Counted from the first letter of the stretch, positions 30,643 to 43,647 are shown. The stretch: DNA of 64,000 nt from Stutzerimonas stutzeri (GCF_002909485.1 NZ_PPXG01000008.1:124001-188000); one strand, 5' to 3'. Numbers and translations: made by a program. The notes: generated by a model from the letters alone, not told the origin.

Positions 30643-30937
30643 GGGAGTTTCTCCTGTTCCTTGTAGAGACCCGAGGAATCGGATCGTTATTTGTCTAGGA
30701 GGGGCAATAGCGTTGAGCCGTACCGCGAACGCCTTAGAACGAAGCAACGGCCTGCCGGAAAACTGGGGTCGATAGCTTGGCTCAATCGATCACGCAAGCG
30801 GACGGCAAGCCAGGAGGGTACAAAAGCTGACCATAAAATGGAAATCGGAGGGCATCTGGATCGAATGGATGCGATCAGAATGGATGAACAGATCAGTGCT
30901 GGATTGACCGAACGGCCGAGATCGATTGATAAAACAA
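30643..30937. other. Gene-free interval between ehuB and trkA
   Basis: About 300 bp without a credible coding sequence on either strand; the plus-strand frame 30691-31101 lacks any recognisable domain and runs into trkA antisense. It must hold the ehuB promoter and any osmotic-control site on the minus strand, but I could not identify a convincing -35/-10 pair or regulator palindrome. Confidence 0.5.
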
Positions 30938-30964
30938 AACGGCCCGCCAAATGGGCGGGCCGTT
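30938..30964 (-). terminator. Rho-independent terminator after trkA
   Basis: 11-bp stem AACGGCCCGCC / GGCGGGCCGTT with a 5-base loop; on the minus strand it is followed by TTGTTTT. It lies 18 bases after the trkA stop and closes the def-fmt-rsmB-trkA unit. Confidence 0.9.
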
Positions 30965-30981
30965 CACAAGCGTGCAGCGAC

Positions 30982-32355
30982 TCAGAAAAAGGTCAGACCG
31001 GCCTGAAACAGACGCTCCACATCGCGGATGTGTCGCTTATCGACCAGAAACAGAATCACGTGATCACCAGACTCGATCACCGTGATGTCGTGGGCAATTA
31101 GCACCTGATCGTCACGTATCACCGCTCCGATGGTGGTGCCTGGTGGCAGGGAGATTTGCGCAATGGCGCGCCCGACGACCTTGCTCGAACGCGAATCGCC
31201 GTGGGCGATCACCTCGATCGCTTCTGCAGCACCGCGGCGCAGCGAATGGGCGCTGACGATGTCGCCGCGGCGCACATGGGTCAGCAGGGTGCCGATGGTG
31301 GCGAGCTGCGGGCTGATGGCAATGTCGATCTCGCCACCCTGAACCAGGTCGACATAGGCCGGGTTGTTGATGATGCACATTACCTTGCGCGCGCCCAGCC
31401 GCTTGGCCAGGAGCGAGGACATGATGTTGGCTTCGTCGTCATTGGTCAGCGCCAGGAACACGTCCGCCTCGTTGATGTTTTCCTCTACCAGCAGGTCGCG
31501 GTCCGAAGCGCTGCCCTGGAGGATGATGGTGCTGTCCAGCGTATCGGACAGGTAGCGGCAGCGCGCCGGATTCATCTCGATGATCTTGACCTGATAACGG
31601 CTTTCGATGGCCTCGGCCAGCCGCTCGCCAATATGGCCGCCACCAGCGATGACGATGCGCTTGTAGTTCTCGTCGAGCCGGCGCATCTCGCTCATCACCG
31701 CGCGAATATGGCCCTTGGCAGCGATGAAGAACACCTCGTCATCGGCCTCGATCACTGTATCGCCCTGGGGCAGGATCGCCTGGTTGCGGCGGAAGATAGC
31801 GGCTACGCGGGTGTCGACATTGGGCATGTGACGCCGCAACTGGCGCAGCTCCTGGCCAACCAGTGGCCCGCCGTAATAGGCGCGCACCGCCACGAGCTGG
31901 GCCTTGCCCTCGGCAAAATCGATCACCTGCAGAGAGCCTGGATGCTCGATCAGGCGTTTGATGTAGTTGGTGACCACCTGCTCCGGGCTGATCAGGACGT
32001 CGACCGGAATCGCTTCGTTGTTGAACAGGCCCGAACGGGTCAGATAGACCGACTCACGCACCCGGGCGATCTTGGTAGGCGTATGGAACAGGGTGTAGGC
32101 GACCTGGCAGGCGACCATGTTGGTCTCGTCGCTGTTGGTCACCGCCACCAGCATGTCGGCATCGTCTGCGCCGGCCTGGCGCAGCACCGTGGGAAAGGAG
32201 CCGCGTCCCTGGACGGTGCGGATGTCCAGGCGATCGCCGAGATCGCGCAGGCGGTCGCCGTCGGTGTCCACTACGGTGATGTCGTTGGCTTCGCTGGCGA
32301 GGTGTTCGGCAAGGGTGCCACCGACCTGGCCGGCACCGAGAATGATGATCTTCAC
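30982..32355 (-). CDS. trkA: Trk system potassium transporter peripheral subunit TrkA
   Basis: Cytoplasmic NAD-binding gating subunit of the TrkG/H K+ uptake channel. 457 aa in two tandem RCK units, each with a Rossmann fold ([17 protein letters not shown] at the N-terminus; [17 protein letters not shown] at about residue 233) and a TrkA-C ligand domain. It lies downstream of rsmB as in E. coli and P. aeruginosa. K+ uptake through Trk is part of the first response to osmotic upshift. Confidence 0.97.
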   Translation of the reverse strand: MKIIILGAGQVGGTLAEHLASEANDITVVDTDGDRLRDLGDRLDIRTVQGRGSFPTVLRQAGADDADMLVAVTNSDETNMVACQVAYTLFHTPTKIARVRESVYLTRSGLFNNEAIPVDVLISPEQVVTNYIKRLIEHPGSLQVIDFAEGKAQLVAVRAYYGGPLVGQELRQLRRHMPNVDTRVAAIFRRNQAILPQGDTVIEADDEVFFIAAKGHIRAVMSEMRRLDENYKRIVIAGGGHIGERLAEAIESRYQVKIIEMNPARCRYLSDTLDSTIILQGSASDRDLLVEENINEADVFLALTNDDEANIMSSLLAKRLGARKVMCIINNPAYVDLVQGGEIDIAISPQLATIGTLLTHVRRGDIVSAHSLRRGAAEAIEVIAHGDSRSSKVVGRAIAQISLPPGTTIGAVIRDDQVLIAHDITVIESGDHVILFLVDKRHIRDVERLFQAGLTFF

Positions 32356-32436
32356 GCGATCACTCCTGAGAGGCGGACTACAGCCGCCGCTTCCATGTTG
32401 GGCCCAAGCGCGGGGCGCTAGGGATCGGCTTACGCA

Positions 32437-33753
32437 TTAAAGATCACGTGGTTGCGCCGCGATCTTGATCAGCTTGGCATAGTAAAAGCCATCGTGGCCG
32501 TTCTCCTGCGGAAGCAGCTGCCGGCCATGCGGCTGCGTCAGGCCGAAGCTGCCTGGTAGGGCCAGTTCGCGGGCTCCTAACGTACGTTCGAGGAAGGCAG
32601 CGATCACCTCGCGGTTCTCGGTCGGCAGCACCGAACAGGTGGCATAGAGCAGCACCCCACCGACCTCCAGCGTCGGCCACAGCGCGTCGAGCATTTCGCC
32701 CTGCAGCACGGCAAGGGGAGCGATGTCATCGGCCTGGCGGGTCAGCTTGATGTCCGGATGCCGGCGGATCACGCCCGTAGCGGAGCAGGGCGCATCAAGC
32801 AGGATGCGCTGGAACGGCTTGCCGTCCCACCAGCGCTCGGTGGCGCGGGCATCGTCAGCGACCAGTTGCGCACTCAGTTGCAGGCGATCGAGGTTTTCGC
32901 GTACTCGGACCAGGCGCTTGGGCTCCAGGTCCAATGCGATCAGCTCGGCCAGCTGAGGTTCACGTTCAAGCAGGTGGCAGGTCTTGCCTCCCGGTGCGCA
33001 GCAGGCGTCCAACACACGCTGACCTGGCGCGAGGTCGAGCAGCGAGGCGGCGAGTTGGGCGGCTTCGTCCTGCACGCTGACCTGCCCGTCGGTAAAGCCT
33101 GGCAGCTGATGCACATCGCAGGGGGTAGCGAGACGGATCCCGTCTTCGCTGAACTCGCAGGGGTAGGCTTCGATGCCGGCGTTTTGCAGTTCGGCCAGAT
33201 ATTCGTCACGCTTGATCTGGCGACGATTGACCCGCAGCACCATCGGAGGATGCGCGTTGTTAGCCGCACAGATGGCTTCCCAATGCTCTGGCCAGTGGGA
33301 CTTGAGCGCCTTCTGCAGCCAGCGCGGATGGGCAACGCGGATCACCGGGTCGTGTTCGAGTTCGGCCAGCAGGGCTTCGCCTTCGCGCTGGGCACGCCGC
33401 AGCACGGCGTTGAGCAGGCCCTTGGCCCAGGGCTTCTTCAGTTTGTCGACGCAACCGACCGTTTCGCCGATGGCCGCATGGGCCGGAATGCGGGTGTAGT
33501 ACAGCTGGTACAGGCCCACCAGCAGCAGCGCTTCGACATCGCGATCGGCGGCCTTGAATGGCTTTTGTAGCAGCTTGTCGGCCAACCCTGCCAAGCGCGG
33601 ATACCAGCGTGCAGTGCCGAAGGCCAGGTCCTGGGTCAGGCCGCGGTCGCGGGCGTCCACTTTGCCCAGCACTTCGGGCAGGCTGCTGCCCAGCGAGGCC
33701 TTGCCGGAGAGCACGACGCTCAGCGCCCGGGCGGCGGCCAGGCGCGGGTTCAT
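32437..33753 (-). CDS. rsmB: 16S rRNA (cytosine(967)-C(5))-methyltransferase RsmB
   Basis: SAM-dependent methyltransferase (Sun/Fmu family) that modifies C967 of 16S rRNA. 438 aa: NusB-like RNA-binding domain (1-150), then the catalytic domain with SAM loop [12 protein letters not shown], the [15 protein letters not shown] motif and the second cysteine motif [11 protein letters not shown]. The start overlaps the fmt stop by four bases. Confidence 0.96.
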   Translation of the reverse strand: MNPRLAAARALSVVLSGKASLGSSLPEVLGKVDARDRGLTQDLAFGTARWYPRLAGLADKLLQKPFKAADRDVEALLLVGLYQLYYTRIPAHAAIGETVGCVDKLKKPWAKGLLNAVLRRAQREGEALLAELEHDPVIRVAHPRWLQKALKSHWPEHWEAICAANNAHPPMVLRVNRRQIKRDEYLAELQNAGIEAYPCEFSEDGIRLATPCDVHQLPGFTDGQVSVQDEAAQLAASLLDLAPGQRVLDACCAPGGKTCHLLEREPQLAELIALDLEPKRLVRVRENLDRLQLSAQLVADDARATERWWDGKPFQRILLDAPCSATGVIRRHPDIKLTRQADDIAPLAVLQGEMLDALWPTLEVGGVLLYATCSVLPTENREVIAAFLERTLGARELALPGSFGLTQPHGRQLLPQENGHDGFYYAKLIKIAAQPRDL

Positions 33754-34694
33754 TGACCAAGTACCAGGCCGGGCGCGAACTGCTCGCGGCGACTGTTGTA
33801 CAGGTCGCCGAAGCCAAGCGGCTTGCCTCCGGGCAGCTGCAGACGATTCAGCGACAAGGCGCCTTCGCCACAGGCAACGGTCAGCCCGTCCTTGCTCGCT
33901 TCGAGGATTCGGCCCGGCTCGCCCTGTCCTTCAGCTAGACGAGCGGCATGGATCTTCAAAGCCTCGCCAGCGAGCGTGCTATGGCAGATTGGCCATGGGT
34001 TGAACGCACGGATAAGCCGCTCCAGATCGACGGCCGGGCGGGTCCAATCGACGCGCGCCTCGTCCTTGCTCAGCTTGTGCGCATAGGTGGCCAGGCTGTC
34101 GTCCTGGGCTTCGGGCACCAGCGAACTGGCAGCCAGTGCGTCGACGGCCTGCACCACCGCCTGCGCGCCGAGCTCGGCGAGACGGTCGTGCAGCGTGCCG
34201 CCGGTGTCCTCGGAGGATATTGGCGTATGTACCTTGAGTAGCATCGGTCCGGTATCCAGACCGGCTTCCATTTGCATCACGGTGACACCGGATTCGCTGT
34301 CGCCGGCTTCAATCGCACGCTGGATCGGTGCGGCACCGCGCCAGCGTGGCAACAGCGAGGCATGGCTGTTGATGCAGCCCAGGCGCGGCATGTCGAGCAC
34401 CGCCTGCGGCAGGATCAACCCATAGGCGACCACGACCATCAGATCTGCCTGCAGCGCCGCCAGCTCCGTCTGTGCGGCCGGATCGCGCAGGGTCTGCGGT
34501 TGAAATATGGGAATGCCGTACTGCACGGCGAGTTGCTTGACCGGGCTGGGCATCAGCTTCTGGCCGCGTCCGGCGGGGCGATCCGGCTGGGTGTAGACGG
34601 CAACGATCGATTTGCCCGCATCGAGCAGGGCCTGCAGATGCTGAGCGGCGAATTCCGGGGTGCCGGCGAAAACGATGCGCAAGGGCTGAGTCAT
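33750..34694 (-). CDS. fmt: Methionyl-tRNA formyltransferase
   Basis: Formylates initiator Met-tRNA using 10-formyl-THF. 314 aa. Catalytic-domain motif [16 protein letters not shown] carries the essential asparagine, histidine and SLLP loop; a C-terminal OB-like tRNA-binding domain follows (about 205-314). It is usually cotranscribed with def, which removes the formyl group; here a 211-bp spacer separates the two. Confidence 0.97.
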   Translation of the reverse strand: MTQPLRIVFAGTPEFAAQHLQALLDAGKSIVAVYTQPDRPAGRGQKLMPSPVKQLAVQYGIPIFQPQTLRDPAAQTELAALQADLMVVVAYGLILPQAVLDMPRLGCINSHASLLPRWRGAAPIQRAIEAGDSESGVTVMQMEAGLDTGPMLLKVHTPISSEDTGGTLHDRLAELGAQAVVQAVDALAASSLVPEAQDDSLATYAHKLSKDEARVDWTRPAVDLERLIRAFNPWPICHSTLAGEALKIHAARLAEGQGEPGRILEASKDGLTVACGEGALSLNRLQLPGGKPLGFGDLYNSRREQFAPGLVLGQ

Positions 34695-34786
34695 GGGGGC
34701 TCGCTGAGAAGAAGGCCTGCGGCACAGGCGACTGAAAACTGCTGCGCTCGGTTAATGCAGCGTTAAAACCAGGCTCGGAATGCTCA

Positions 34787-34801
34787 TTTACAACCCGTAA
34801 A
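34787..34801. repeat. Inverted repeat within the fmt-def spacer
   Basis: TTTAC-AACCC-GTAAA, a 5-bp inverted repeat with a 5-base centre. It sits in a 211-bp non-coding spacer that interrupts the normally adjacent def and fmt genes. A GTTAA direct repeat (34751-34755, 34762-34766) flanks it. The composition looks unlike a terminator and may be a dispersed intergenic element. Confidence 0.35.
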
Positions 34802-34905
34802 CTCCGCTTCCTCGCCTGTTTTTGCGGGGACGCCTAGTCCTTGCCTAACCTTCGCTCGCGACGTTTTCACTCAGCCTGTTATAGCAAGCCTTTGAGGTTC
34901 GGAAA

Positions 34906-35412
34906 TCAAGCCTGCTGACGGTGGATCTTTTCCAGCTTCTTCTTGATCCGGTCGCGCTTGAGGCTGGAGAGATAATCGACGAACAGCTTGCCGTTGAGGT
35001 GATCGCATTCGTGCTGGATGCACACCGCGAGCAGACCCTCGGCGACCATCTCGTAAGGCTTGCCATCACGATCCAGCGCCTTGATCCGCACTTTCTGCGG
35101 GCGATCGACGTTTTCGTAAAAGCCCGGTACCGACAGGCAGCCTTCCTGGTACTGGTCCATCTCGTCGGTCAGCGATTCGAATTCTGGGTTGATGAAAACT
35201 CGCGGCTCGGACCTGTCTTCGGACAGGTCCATCACCACCACGCGCTTGTGCACATTGACCTGTGTCGCGGCCAGGCCGATGCCTGGAGCCTCGTACATGG
35301 TCTCGAACATGTCGTCGATCAACTGACGGATACCGTCATCGACCACATCCACCGGTTTGGCGATGGTGCGCAGCCGCGGATCGGGAAATTCAAGGATGTT
35401 CAGAATGGCCAT
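34906..35412 (-). CDS. def: Peptide deformylase
   Basis: Metalloenzyme (Fe2+/Zn2+) that removes the N-formyl group from new proteins. 168 aa with all three motifs: [16 protein letters not shown] (metal-binding cysteine) and QHECDH (HExxH with two metal histidines and the catalytic glutamate). Divergent from the LysM gene across a 148-bp gap. First gene of def-fmt-rsmB-trkA. Confidence 0.98.
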   Translation of the reverse strand: MAILNILEFPDPRLRTIAKPVDVVDDGIRQLIDDMFETMYEAPGIGLAATQVNVHKRVVVMDLSEDRSEPRVFINPEFESLTDEMDQYQEGCLSVPGFYENVDRPQKVRIKALDRDGKPYEMVAEGLLAVCIQHECDHLNGKLFVDYLSSLKRDRIKKKLEKIHRQQA

Positions 35413-35560
35413 ATGCGTTTGTGATGCACTTATGGAATAAAGTCAAAAGCCGCTGCTAAGATGCCGAGCAGCATGGAAAACGGCTTAATGCCGCGATCCA
35501 AAAGGGTTCCGCGGCGCTAGGGCGCTTTACGTGAAGGCACATAATAAAGGGATTCACCAC

Positions 35561-36586
35561 ATGAGGAAATCACTACTCGCCCTGCTGCTGGTGGCCGTCG
35601 GCGGGCTCGCCCAGGCCGCGGTGCAGCTCAAGGACAATCACCCGGAGCGGTATACCGTGGTGAAGGGCGACACACTCTGGGACATTTCCGGCCGCTTTCT
35701 ACGTGAGCCGTGGAAATGGCCTGAGCTGTGGCATGCCAATCCGCAAATCTCCAATCCTCATCTGATCTACCCCGGTGACACCCTGAGTCTGGTCTACGTC
35801 GACGGCCAGCCGCGACTGGTACTCGACCGCGGCGCTTCGCGGGGCACCATCAAGCTGTCTCCGACCGTGCGTACCACGCCGATGGCCGAAGCCATTCCGA
35901 CCATTCCGCTGGAGGCGATCAACAGCTTCCTGCTGAGCAACCGCATCATCGATAGCGCAGAGCAGTTCCAGGGCGCGCCTTATATCGTCGCCGGAAACGC
36001 CGAGCGAGTGATCAGCGGCGCCGGTGATCGCATCTACGGCCGCGGCAGTTTCGAGGCCAACATGCCGGCTTATGGCATCTTCCGCCAGGGCAAGACCTAC
36101 GTCGATCCGGACAGCGGCGAGTTCCTCGGCATCAACGCCGATGACGTTGGCACCGTCGAGATCGTCGAGATCGAAGGCGATATCGCCACCATGCAGCTGA
36201 CCCGTACCACCCAGGAAGCGCGCATCGGTGATCGCCTGTTCCCGGGCGAAGAGCGTGCAGTCAACTCCACCTTCATGCCCAGCGCGCCAGCCACCGATGT
36301 TGAAGGCGTGATCCTCGACGTGCCGCGCGGAGTTACCCAGATCGGCCAGTTCGATGTGGTCACGCTGAACAAGGGGGCTCGCGACGGCCTGAAGGATGGC
36401 AACGTGTTGGCGGTTTACAAGACCGGCGAGACCGTTCGTGACCGCGTGACTGGCGAAAATGTGAAGATTCCGGATGAACGCTCCGGCCTGTTGATGGTAT
36501 TCCGCACCTACGACAAGCTCAGCTACGGCCTGGTACTGCAGGCGACTCGTTCTCTGGCGGTGAAGGACAAGGTTCGTAATCCCTGA
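35561..36586 (+). CDS. Secreted LysM peptidoglycan-binding protein
   Basis: 341 aa with a Sec signal peptide (MRKSLLALLLVAVGGLAQA, cleavage after residue 19). One LysM domain lies near the mature N-terminus (YTVVKGDTLWDISGRFL to NPHLIYPGDTLSL), followed by a ~230-residue beta-rich region of unknown role. The ATG at 35561 has AAGGGA eight bases upstream; an upstream in-frame GTG is rejected. The def/LysM/dprA/tsaC context matches the P. aeruginosa PA0020 locus. It probably binds peptidoglycan in the periplasm. Confidence 0.92.
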   Translation: MRKSLLALLLVAVGGLAQAAVQLKDNHPERYTVVKGDTLWDISGRFLREPWKWPELWHANPQISNPHLIYPGDTLSLVYVDGQPRLVLDRGASRGTIKLSPTVRTTPMAEAIPTIPLEAINSFLLSNRIIDSAEQFQGAPYIVAGNAERVISGAGDRIYGRGSFEANMPAYGIFRQGKTYVDPDSGEFLGINADDVGTVEIVEIEGDIATMQLTRTTQEARIGDRLFPGEERAVNSTFMPSAPATDVEGVILDVPRGVTQIGQFDVVTLNKGARDGLKDGNVLAVYKTGETVRDRVTGENVKIPDERSGLLMVFRTYDKLSYGLVLQATRSLAVKDKVRNP

Positions 36587-36593
36587 AACAACT

Positions 36594-36617
36594 AGCCCCG
36601 CGAATGCGGGGCTTTTT
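36594..36617 (+). terminator. Rho-independent terminator after the LysM gene
   Basis: 8-bp stem AGCCCCGC / GCGGGGCT with a GAAT loop, then TTTT, eight bases after the stop codon. Confidence 0.9.
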
Positions 36618-36674
36618 CATGCTGTGATCAGCCATCGCAAGGATGCGGTGTAACGAGACAAGGAGTGCTCGCCC

Positions 36675-37772
36675 ATGCCTGCCATTTCCCCAGCCGAACT
36701 CGATGCTCGGTTGCGTCTGCATTTGCTGCCCGATCTTGGCCCGCGCCGTCTGCGCAAGCTGGTCAGTGCCTTTCCCGATGCTGCTTCGGCGCTGAGTGCG
36801 CCAGCCAGCGCCTGGCGCTCCCTGGGGCTGCCGGCGACCTGTGCCGAGCCGCGGCGAAGTGCCGAAATCCGTGAACGTGCCAGCGCTGCTCTTGCCTGGC
36901 TCGAGCAGCCGGACCGGCACCTGCTTTGCTGGGATGATCCGAATTACCCGGCCTTGCTGGCTGAGCTGCCGGACGCCCCGCCGTTACTGTTTATCGCCGG
37001 CGACCCGTCATTGCTAGAGCGGCCGCAGCTGGCAATGGTCGGCAGCCGTCGCGCATCGCGTAACGGCCTCGACAATGCCCGGGCCTTTTCCCGCAGCCTG
37101 GCCGGCGCAGGCTTCGTCATCACCAGTGGGCTTGCCTTGGGCATTGACGGCGCCGCGCATCAGGGCGCGCTGGATGTCGGCGGCAAGACCGTCGCGGTGC
37201 TCGGTACCGGAATCGCACGGTTGTATCCGCAGCGTCATGTCGGCCTTGCCCAGCAGATCGTCGAAGGAGGTGGGGCGCTGGTGTCCGAGTTGCCATTGGA
37301 CTGCCCGCCGCAGGCAAGCAACTTTCCGCGGCGCAATCGCATCATCAGTGGCCTGTCGCTGGGCGTGCTGGTGGTCGAGGCGAGCCCCTCCAGTGGTTCG
37401 CTGATCACCGCGCGACTCGCTGCCGAGCAGGGCCGCGAGGTCTATGCGATCCCCGGCTCGATCCATCATCCCGGCGCCCGAGGTTGCCATCAGCTCATTC
37501 GCCAGGGCGCGGCGCTGGTTGAATCGGTCGAGGATGTGCTCGAAGCCCTGCGTGGCTGGCAGCGCATCGAGCCGCTGGCTGGCGAAACGCCGCCGCCGTC
37601 GCAGGCGGACAATCCGCTGCTGCGTGAGCTGCTGGCGGCGTCACGCAGCAGCGAAGCATTGGCAATGGCGCTCGACCAGCCGCTCGGGCAGGTGCTGGCG
37701 CAGTTGACCGAGCTGGAAGTCGATGGGTTGGTCGCCTGCGATAACGGGCTTTGGTCGGTCATTACCTGCTAG
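36675..37772 (+). CDS. dprA: DNA-processing protein DprA
   Basis: Binds incoming single-stranded DNA and loads RecA during natural transformation. 365 aa: N-terminal helical domain, central Rossmann-like fold ([39 protein letters not shown]) and a C-terminal winged-helix-like domain. P. stutzeri strains are known to be naturally transformable, so a full-length DprA fits. It lies between the LysM gene and tsaC. Confidence 0.95.
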   Translation: MPAISPAELDARLRLHLLPDLGPRRLRKLVSAFPDAASALSAPASAWRSLGLPATCAEPRRSAEIRERASAALAWLEQPDRHLLCWDDPNYPALLAELPDAPPLLFIAGDPSLLERPQLAMVGSRRASRNGLDNARAFSRSLAGAGFVITSGLALGIDGAAHQGALDVGGKTVAVLGTGIARLYPQRHVGLAQQIVEGGGALVSELPLDCPPQASNFPRRNRIISGLSLGVLVVEASPSSGSLITARLAAEQGREVYAIPGSIHHPGARGCHQLIRQGAALVESVEDVLEALRGWQRIEPLAGETPPPSQADNPLLRELLAASRSSEALAMALDQPLGQVLAQLTELEVDGLVACDNGLWSVITC

Positions 37773-37963
37773 GCGGCTTCATAGCTACGGCTCAGCGTGA
37801 TCTCATCACCGTCGCCCGGCAAAACCGCTCGCCCGCTGCGTACTTCCCGTATGCGAAAAGGAATTTCCTGTTGCAGCCTGTTGCGAATCAGCCGGTCAGC
37901 CCCCCTGCTCGGCGACATATGGCTTGGGTACACTGCCGGCTTTTCATCCAGGCAGAGGTCGGC

Positions 37964-38521
37964 ATGATCGGCGATTGGCGTGTGCAGCAGGTGGCGCGGG
38001 TGGTCCGTGCTGGCGGAGTGATCGCCTACCCGACCGAAGCAGTCTGGGGTGTGGGTTGTGACCCTTGGGACGAAGATGCGGTGATGCGACTGCTGGCGCT
38101 CAAGGAACGGCCGGTGGAGAAGGGCTTGATCCTCATTGCTGACGCCATCGAGCAGTTCGATTTCCTGCTGGATGATCTGCCCGAGCGCTGGCTCGATCGA
38201 CTGGCCGGCACCTGGCCGGGGCCGAACACCTGGCTGGTGCCGCACCGCGGCCGCCTGCCGGAGTGGATCACCGGGCGCCATGATAGCGTCGCCTTGCGGG
38301 TCACGGACCACCCGCTAGTTGCGCGCTTGTGCGCGCTGACTGGGCCGCTGGTGTCAACCTCGGCCAATCCAGCGGGCCGTCCCGCAGCGCGTTCGCGGCT
38401 GCGGGTGGAGCAATACTTCCCACAGCAGCTCGACGCGGTGTTTACCGGGCCGTTGGGTGGGCGACGCAATCCCAGCGTCATCCGTGATCTGCGTAGCGGC
38501 GACGTCATTCGTCCTGCCTGA
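37964..38521 (+). CDS. tsaC: L-threonylcarbamoyladenylate synthase TsaC (YrdC)
   Basis: Makes threonylcarbamoyl-AMP, the first step of the tRNA t6A modification. 185 aa. YrdC/Sua5 features: [34 protein letters not shown], and [13 protein letters not shown]. The ATG has AGAGG five bases upstream and matches the usual TsaC length; the open frame upstream is not conserved sequence. Confidence 0.96.
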   Translation: MIGDWRVQQVARVVRAGGVIAYPTEAVWGVGCDPWDEDAVMRLLALKERPVEKGLILIADAIEQFDFLLDDLPERWLDRLAGTWPGPNTWLVPHRGRLPEWITGRHDSVALRVTDHPLVARLCALTGPLVSTSANPAGRPAARSRLRVEQYFPQQLDAVFTGPLGGRRNPSVIRDLRSGDVIRPA

Positions 38522-38541
38522 CGGCCAGCTTTTCTGCACGG

Positions 38542-38570
38542 CTGCTCCAGTCCGCATCATAGTGGAGCAG
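38542..38570. terminator. Hairpin between convergent tsaC and qor
   Basis: 8-bp stem CTGCTCCA / TGGAGCAG with a 13-base loop, without a long T-run, in the 60-bp gap between two convergent stops. It may serve both directions. Confidence 0.5.
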
Positions 38571-38581
38571 TCGGCAACCCA

Positions 38582-40628
<2,047 letters not shown>

Positions 40629-40686
40629 TTCGGCGCGCCTTGCCTGCCCGCAACGCCCTCAGAACAGATTGATGCAGAGGTATTGG

Positions 40687-41499
40687 ATGGACCGCTACGG
40701 CGTCTTCGGCAACCCCATCGGCCACAGCAAGTCACCGCAGATTCACGCGTTGTTCGCGGTGCAGACCGGCCAAGTGCTCAGCTATGAGGCGCTGCTGGCG
40801 CCCCTGGATGACTTCCCTGCGTTCGCGCGTGCATTCTTTCATGACGGCCTGGGGGCCAATGTCACCGTACCGTTCAAGGAACAGGCCTACCGGATGGCCG
40901 ATCAGCTGACCGAGCGCGCGCGCCGTGCCGGCGCGGTGAATACCCTGAAGAAGCTCGATGGCGGGCGCCTGCTCGGTGACAACACCGACGGTGCCGGGCT
41001 GGTGAGCGATCTACTGAATGCCGGCGTGACGTTGGCCGGTCGGCGCATTCTGCTGCTGGGCGCCGGCGGTGCGGTACGGGGCGTTCTCGAGCCGTTACTG
41101 GCGCAGAAGCCCGCCGCGCTGATCATCGCCAACCGCACACCGAGCAAGGCTGAACAGCTGGTACAGGAGTTCGCTGAACTGGGCTCGCTGTCCGCCAGTA
41201 CATTCGCCGATCTCGCCGCGCCGGTGGACCTGATCATCAATGGCACCTCGGCCAGCCTCGGCGGCGAACTGCCACCGCTGGCCGACAGCCTGATCCAGCC
41301 AGGTCATACCTTCTGCTACGACATGATGTACGCGGCCAAGCCCACGGCGTTCTGCCATTGGGCCGCCGCGCTGGGTGCGACCACCCGTGATGGTCTGGGT
41401 ATGCTGGTGGAGCAGGCGGCGGAAGCCTTCGAACTCTGGCGCGGCGTGCGCCCAGACACTGGGCCAGTGCTGAGTGAGCTGCGCCGTCAGTTGCGCTAG
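40687..41499 (+). CDS. aroE: Shikimate dehydrogenase
   Basis: NADPH-dependent reduction of 3-dehydroshikimate in aromatic amino-acid synthesis. 270 aa. Shikimate-binding N-terminal domain ([17 protein letters not shown]; catalytic lysine in [18 protein letters not shown]) and Rossmann domain ([13 protein letters not shown]). The ATG has GAGG six bases upstream. Its TAG stop shares a CTAG palindrome with the stop of the convergent neighbour. Confidence 0.96.
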   Translation: MDRYGVFGNPIGHSKSPQIHALFAVQTGQVLSYEALLAPLDDFPAFARAFFHDGLGANVTVPFKEQAYRMADQLTERARRAGAVNTLKKLDGGRLLGDNTDGAGLVSDLLNAGVTLAGRRILLLGAGGAVRGVLEPLLAQKPAALIIANRTPSKAEQLVQEFAELGSLSASTFADLAAPVDLIINGTSASLGGELPPLADSLIQPGHTFCYDMMYAAKPTAFCHWAAALGATTRDGLGMLVEQAAEAFELWRGVRPDTGPVLSELRRQLR

Positions 41500-42107
41500 C
41501 CGCTGAAGTGGATGCGCTGACGGATGTGCTGGGGGCGTTCCAGTTCGTCGACGATGCCGGCGGCGATGCGCTGCAATTCCCGATATGGGTTGGCTTCGCC
41601 CTTGCCAGCGGCTTCGGCCAACGCTTCGACGCTCAATTGATTGCCCGCTGAAGGGGCATCCACCAACGTCCAGTGCAGCGGATGGTTAACGAGCCGCTGC
41701 AGCGCCGCTTCGACCTCTGGCTGCAGCTCGATCGCCGGAAAGTCGGCAATCAGAACCAGGCACTTTACTTTGGCGCGCTCCAGCCCGATTAACAGCGACT
41801 CTACGGCCTGGTAGAAATCCCGTCTGGGCGACTCGCCAGTAACAGCGTCGGCAGCCGGCAGACGAGGTGTCTGGAACAGGCAGATAACCGCGTCCATTCC
41901 GGCCACGCTCTCGCTGACGCGCATTGCATCGAACGGATCGCCCGGCTTGGTCCGCAGACCTGGCCGGGCCGATATCGAATTGAGATCCTCGAGCAGCGCC
42001 ACGGCCTCATGCTGGCGGCTGAGTAGCTCCACCAGCAGCGCGTTCCCCAGGTCGTCATGCGCGCCATAGAGAGCGAACTTCAACCGTGACGTTTCTGCGT
42101 TGAGCAT
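41496..42107 (-). CDS. NAD(P)-binding, NmrA-like protein of unknown function
   Basis: 203 aa. The N-terminus ([20 protein letters not shown]) is a degenerate Rossmann dinucleotide motif resembling NmrA/short-chain reductase proteins (GxxGxxG only partly kept). The rest resembles the substrate half of such proteins, with no SDR YxxxK catalytic pair visible. It is convergent with aroE, overlapping by four bases, and followed upstream by a small DUF883 gene in the same direction. No specific function assigned. Confidence 0.85.
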   Translation of the reverse strand: MLNAETSRLKFALYGAHDDLGNALLVELLSRQHEAVALLEDLNSISARPGLRTKPGDPFDAMRVSESVAGMDAVICLFQTPRLPAADAVTGESPRRDFYQAVESLLIGLERAKVKCLVLIADFPAIELQPEVEAALQRLVNHPLHWTLVDAPSAGNQLSVEALAEAAGKGEANPYRELQRIAAGIVDELERPQHIRQRIHFSG

Positions 42108-42119
42108 GACGGTCGCGGA

Positions 42120-42431
42120 TTAGCGTCGAGTGATGAAATAACCGATCACGGCAAAGGCGCCGGCGGCCAAGGCCAAGGTGCCCAGCGGATGCTCCTTGGC
42201 GCATTCGCGTGCGGCGCGGCTGGCCTCACGGGTGCGCTTGGACAGGTCGGCGTAATGCTCGTCCCAGTCGTTGTCGTGCCAGAGCGACTCGGCACGCGAA
42301 CGCAGTGCACTCAGGCGTTTGCGCGAATCGTGGGCGGCATCGTGCTTGAGCTCATCGAGCGCACGCATCAGGCTGTCGATCTCGTGTTGGACTTCTTCGC
42401 GGGTGGTGGATTTGCGGCTGAAACGGGACAT
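42120..42431 (-). CDS. DUF883 / ElaB-YqjD family membrane-anchored protein
   Basis: 103 aa: a long charged helical region (about 10-75, coiled-coil-like) followed by a single C-terminal membrane helix (PLGTLALAAGAFAVIGYFI) and RR end. In E. coli, relatives such as YqjD and ElaB are C-tail-anchored inner-membrane proteins that bind ribosomes in stationary phase; the same role here is inference. GGGAGG lies seven bases before the ATG. Confidence 0.9.
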   Translation of the reverse strand: MSRFSRKSTTREEVQHEIDSLMRALDELKHDAAHDSRKRLSALRSRAESLWHDNDWDEHYADLSKRTREASRAARECAKEHPLGTLALAAGAFAVIGYFITRR

Positions 42432-42666
42432 GGTATGACCTCCCCTCGGTAAGTGTGGTTGTTTGACTCCGAAAACAGGCAGAGGTGCGGTCCGATTTTC
42501 GAGTGCGACGCCGGCCGGATCGGCGCACGGCTGCTCCGGCCCTGCTACTTCCGACGAACCGTTCATCGGGAAGAGGCGAGTCTGCGGGCGATTCCCTATA
42601 CTGGCGTAACGTCTACCACGTCGCATTCAGCGCATTTCGCCCTACCATCGCGGGGAAAAACCCATC

Positions 42667-43605
42667 GTGAACTTTCGTCGTACCCTCGCCAGCGTGTTGT
42701 TCGCCTGCCTGGCCTCGTTGCCGGCTATCCATGCCCAGGCCGCCAAGCCGACCGTCCAGGAACTCGCTTCCGGCAGTGCGCTGCTGGTCGATCTGAATAC
42801 CAATGAGATCCTTTATTCCAGCAATCCCGACATGGTCGTGCCAATCGCCTCGGTGACCAAGCTGATGACCGCTATCGTGGCTCTGGACGCCAAGCTGCCG
42901 CTGGATCAGGCGTTGCCGATTACCATCCGCGATGCCAAGGAAATGCAGGGCGTGTTCTCCCGCGTGCGCATCGGTAGCGAGATCAGCCGCCGCGAGATGC
43001 TGCTGCTGACCCTGATGTCTTCCGAGAACCGCGCAGCCGCGAGCCTCGCCCACCACTATCCGGGCGGTTACCCGGCGTTCATCCAGGCGATGAACGCCAA
43101 GGCGCGGGCGTTGGGCATGACCCGCACGCACTACGTCGAGCCGACCGGCCTCTCGGAGCGCAACGTCTCCAGCGCCAATGATCTGGTCAAGTTGATCCGC
43201 GCCAGCCGTCAGTACTCGCTGATCCAACAGTTCAGCACCACCGACGAGAAGACAGTGGCCTTCCGCAAGCCGAACTACACCCTGGGTTTTCGCAATACCA
43301 ACGCGCTGGTGCGCAAGAACAACTGGGACATTCAGCTGAGCAAGACCGGCTTTACCAACGCCGCCGGTCATTGCCTGGTGATGAGCACCACCATGAAGCA
43401 ACGCCCCGTGGCATTCGTGGTCCTCGACGCGTTCGGCAAATACACTCATATGGCCGACGCCAACCGCCTGAAGAAGTGGCTGGAAACCGGCACCGTGACA
43501 CCGGTGCCCGCCGCTGCACTGGCCTACAAGCAACAGAAACAGACCCAGCGCCAGCTGGCCGGCCAGCCCGCCGACGCGGCCCAGGCCCTGCTCGAAGCCC
43601 GCTGA
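42667..43605 (+). CDS. pbpG: D-alanyl-D-alanine endopeptidase PbpG (PBP7)
   Basis: Periplasmic low-molecular-weight penicillin-binding protein that cleaves peptidoglycan cross-links. 312 aa from GTG, with a signal peptide ending near AQA (residue 25). Active-site motifs are all present: SxxK as S62-K65 (SVTK), SxN as S119-N121 (SSEN) and KTG at 226-228. An Ala/Gln-rich tail ends the protein. Upstream lies a 235-bp divergent region shared with the DUF883 gene. Confidence 0.94.
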   Translation: MNFRRTLASVLFACLASLPAIHAQAAKPTVQELASGSALLVDLNTNEILYSSNPDMVVPIASVTKLMTAIVALDAKLPLDQALPITIRDAKEMQGVFSRVRIGSEISRREMLLLTLMSSENRAAASLAHHYPGGYPAFIQAMNAKARALGMTRTHYVEPTGLSERNVSSANDLVKLIRASRQYSLIQQFSTTDEKTVAFRKPNYTLGFRNTNALVRKNNWDIQLSKTGFTNAAGHCLVMSTTMKQRPVAFVVLDAFGKYTHMADANRLKKWLETGTVTPVPAAALAYKQQKQTQRQLAGQPADAAQALLEAR

Positions 43606-43615
43606 TTCTGCTGCC

Positions 43616-43647
43616 CTCGCTGCCTGGCGTGTTGCGCCGGCAGCGAG
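43616..43647 (+). terminator. Strong hairpin after pbpG
   Basis: 9-bp stem CTCGCTGCC / GGCAGCGAG continued after a one-base bulge by GGCG / CGCC around a 5-base loop. It starts 11 bases after the stop. No T-run, so termination may need help. Confidence 0.55.

Noticed and set aside
30691..31101. 136-aa plus-strand frame across the ehuB-trkA gap
   Set aside because: Half of it is antisense to trkA and its terminator; no domain and no conserved start.
31156..32421. 421-aa plus-strand open frame opposite trkA
   Set aside because: Shadow of trkA; no family resemblance.
37769..38311. Minus-strand frame whose end (about 37769-37915) falls in the dprA-tsaC gap
   Set aside because: Most of it is antisense to tsaC. 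The short gap part ending in SRSYEAA could be a tiny gene, but has no clear start or ribosome site.
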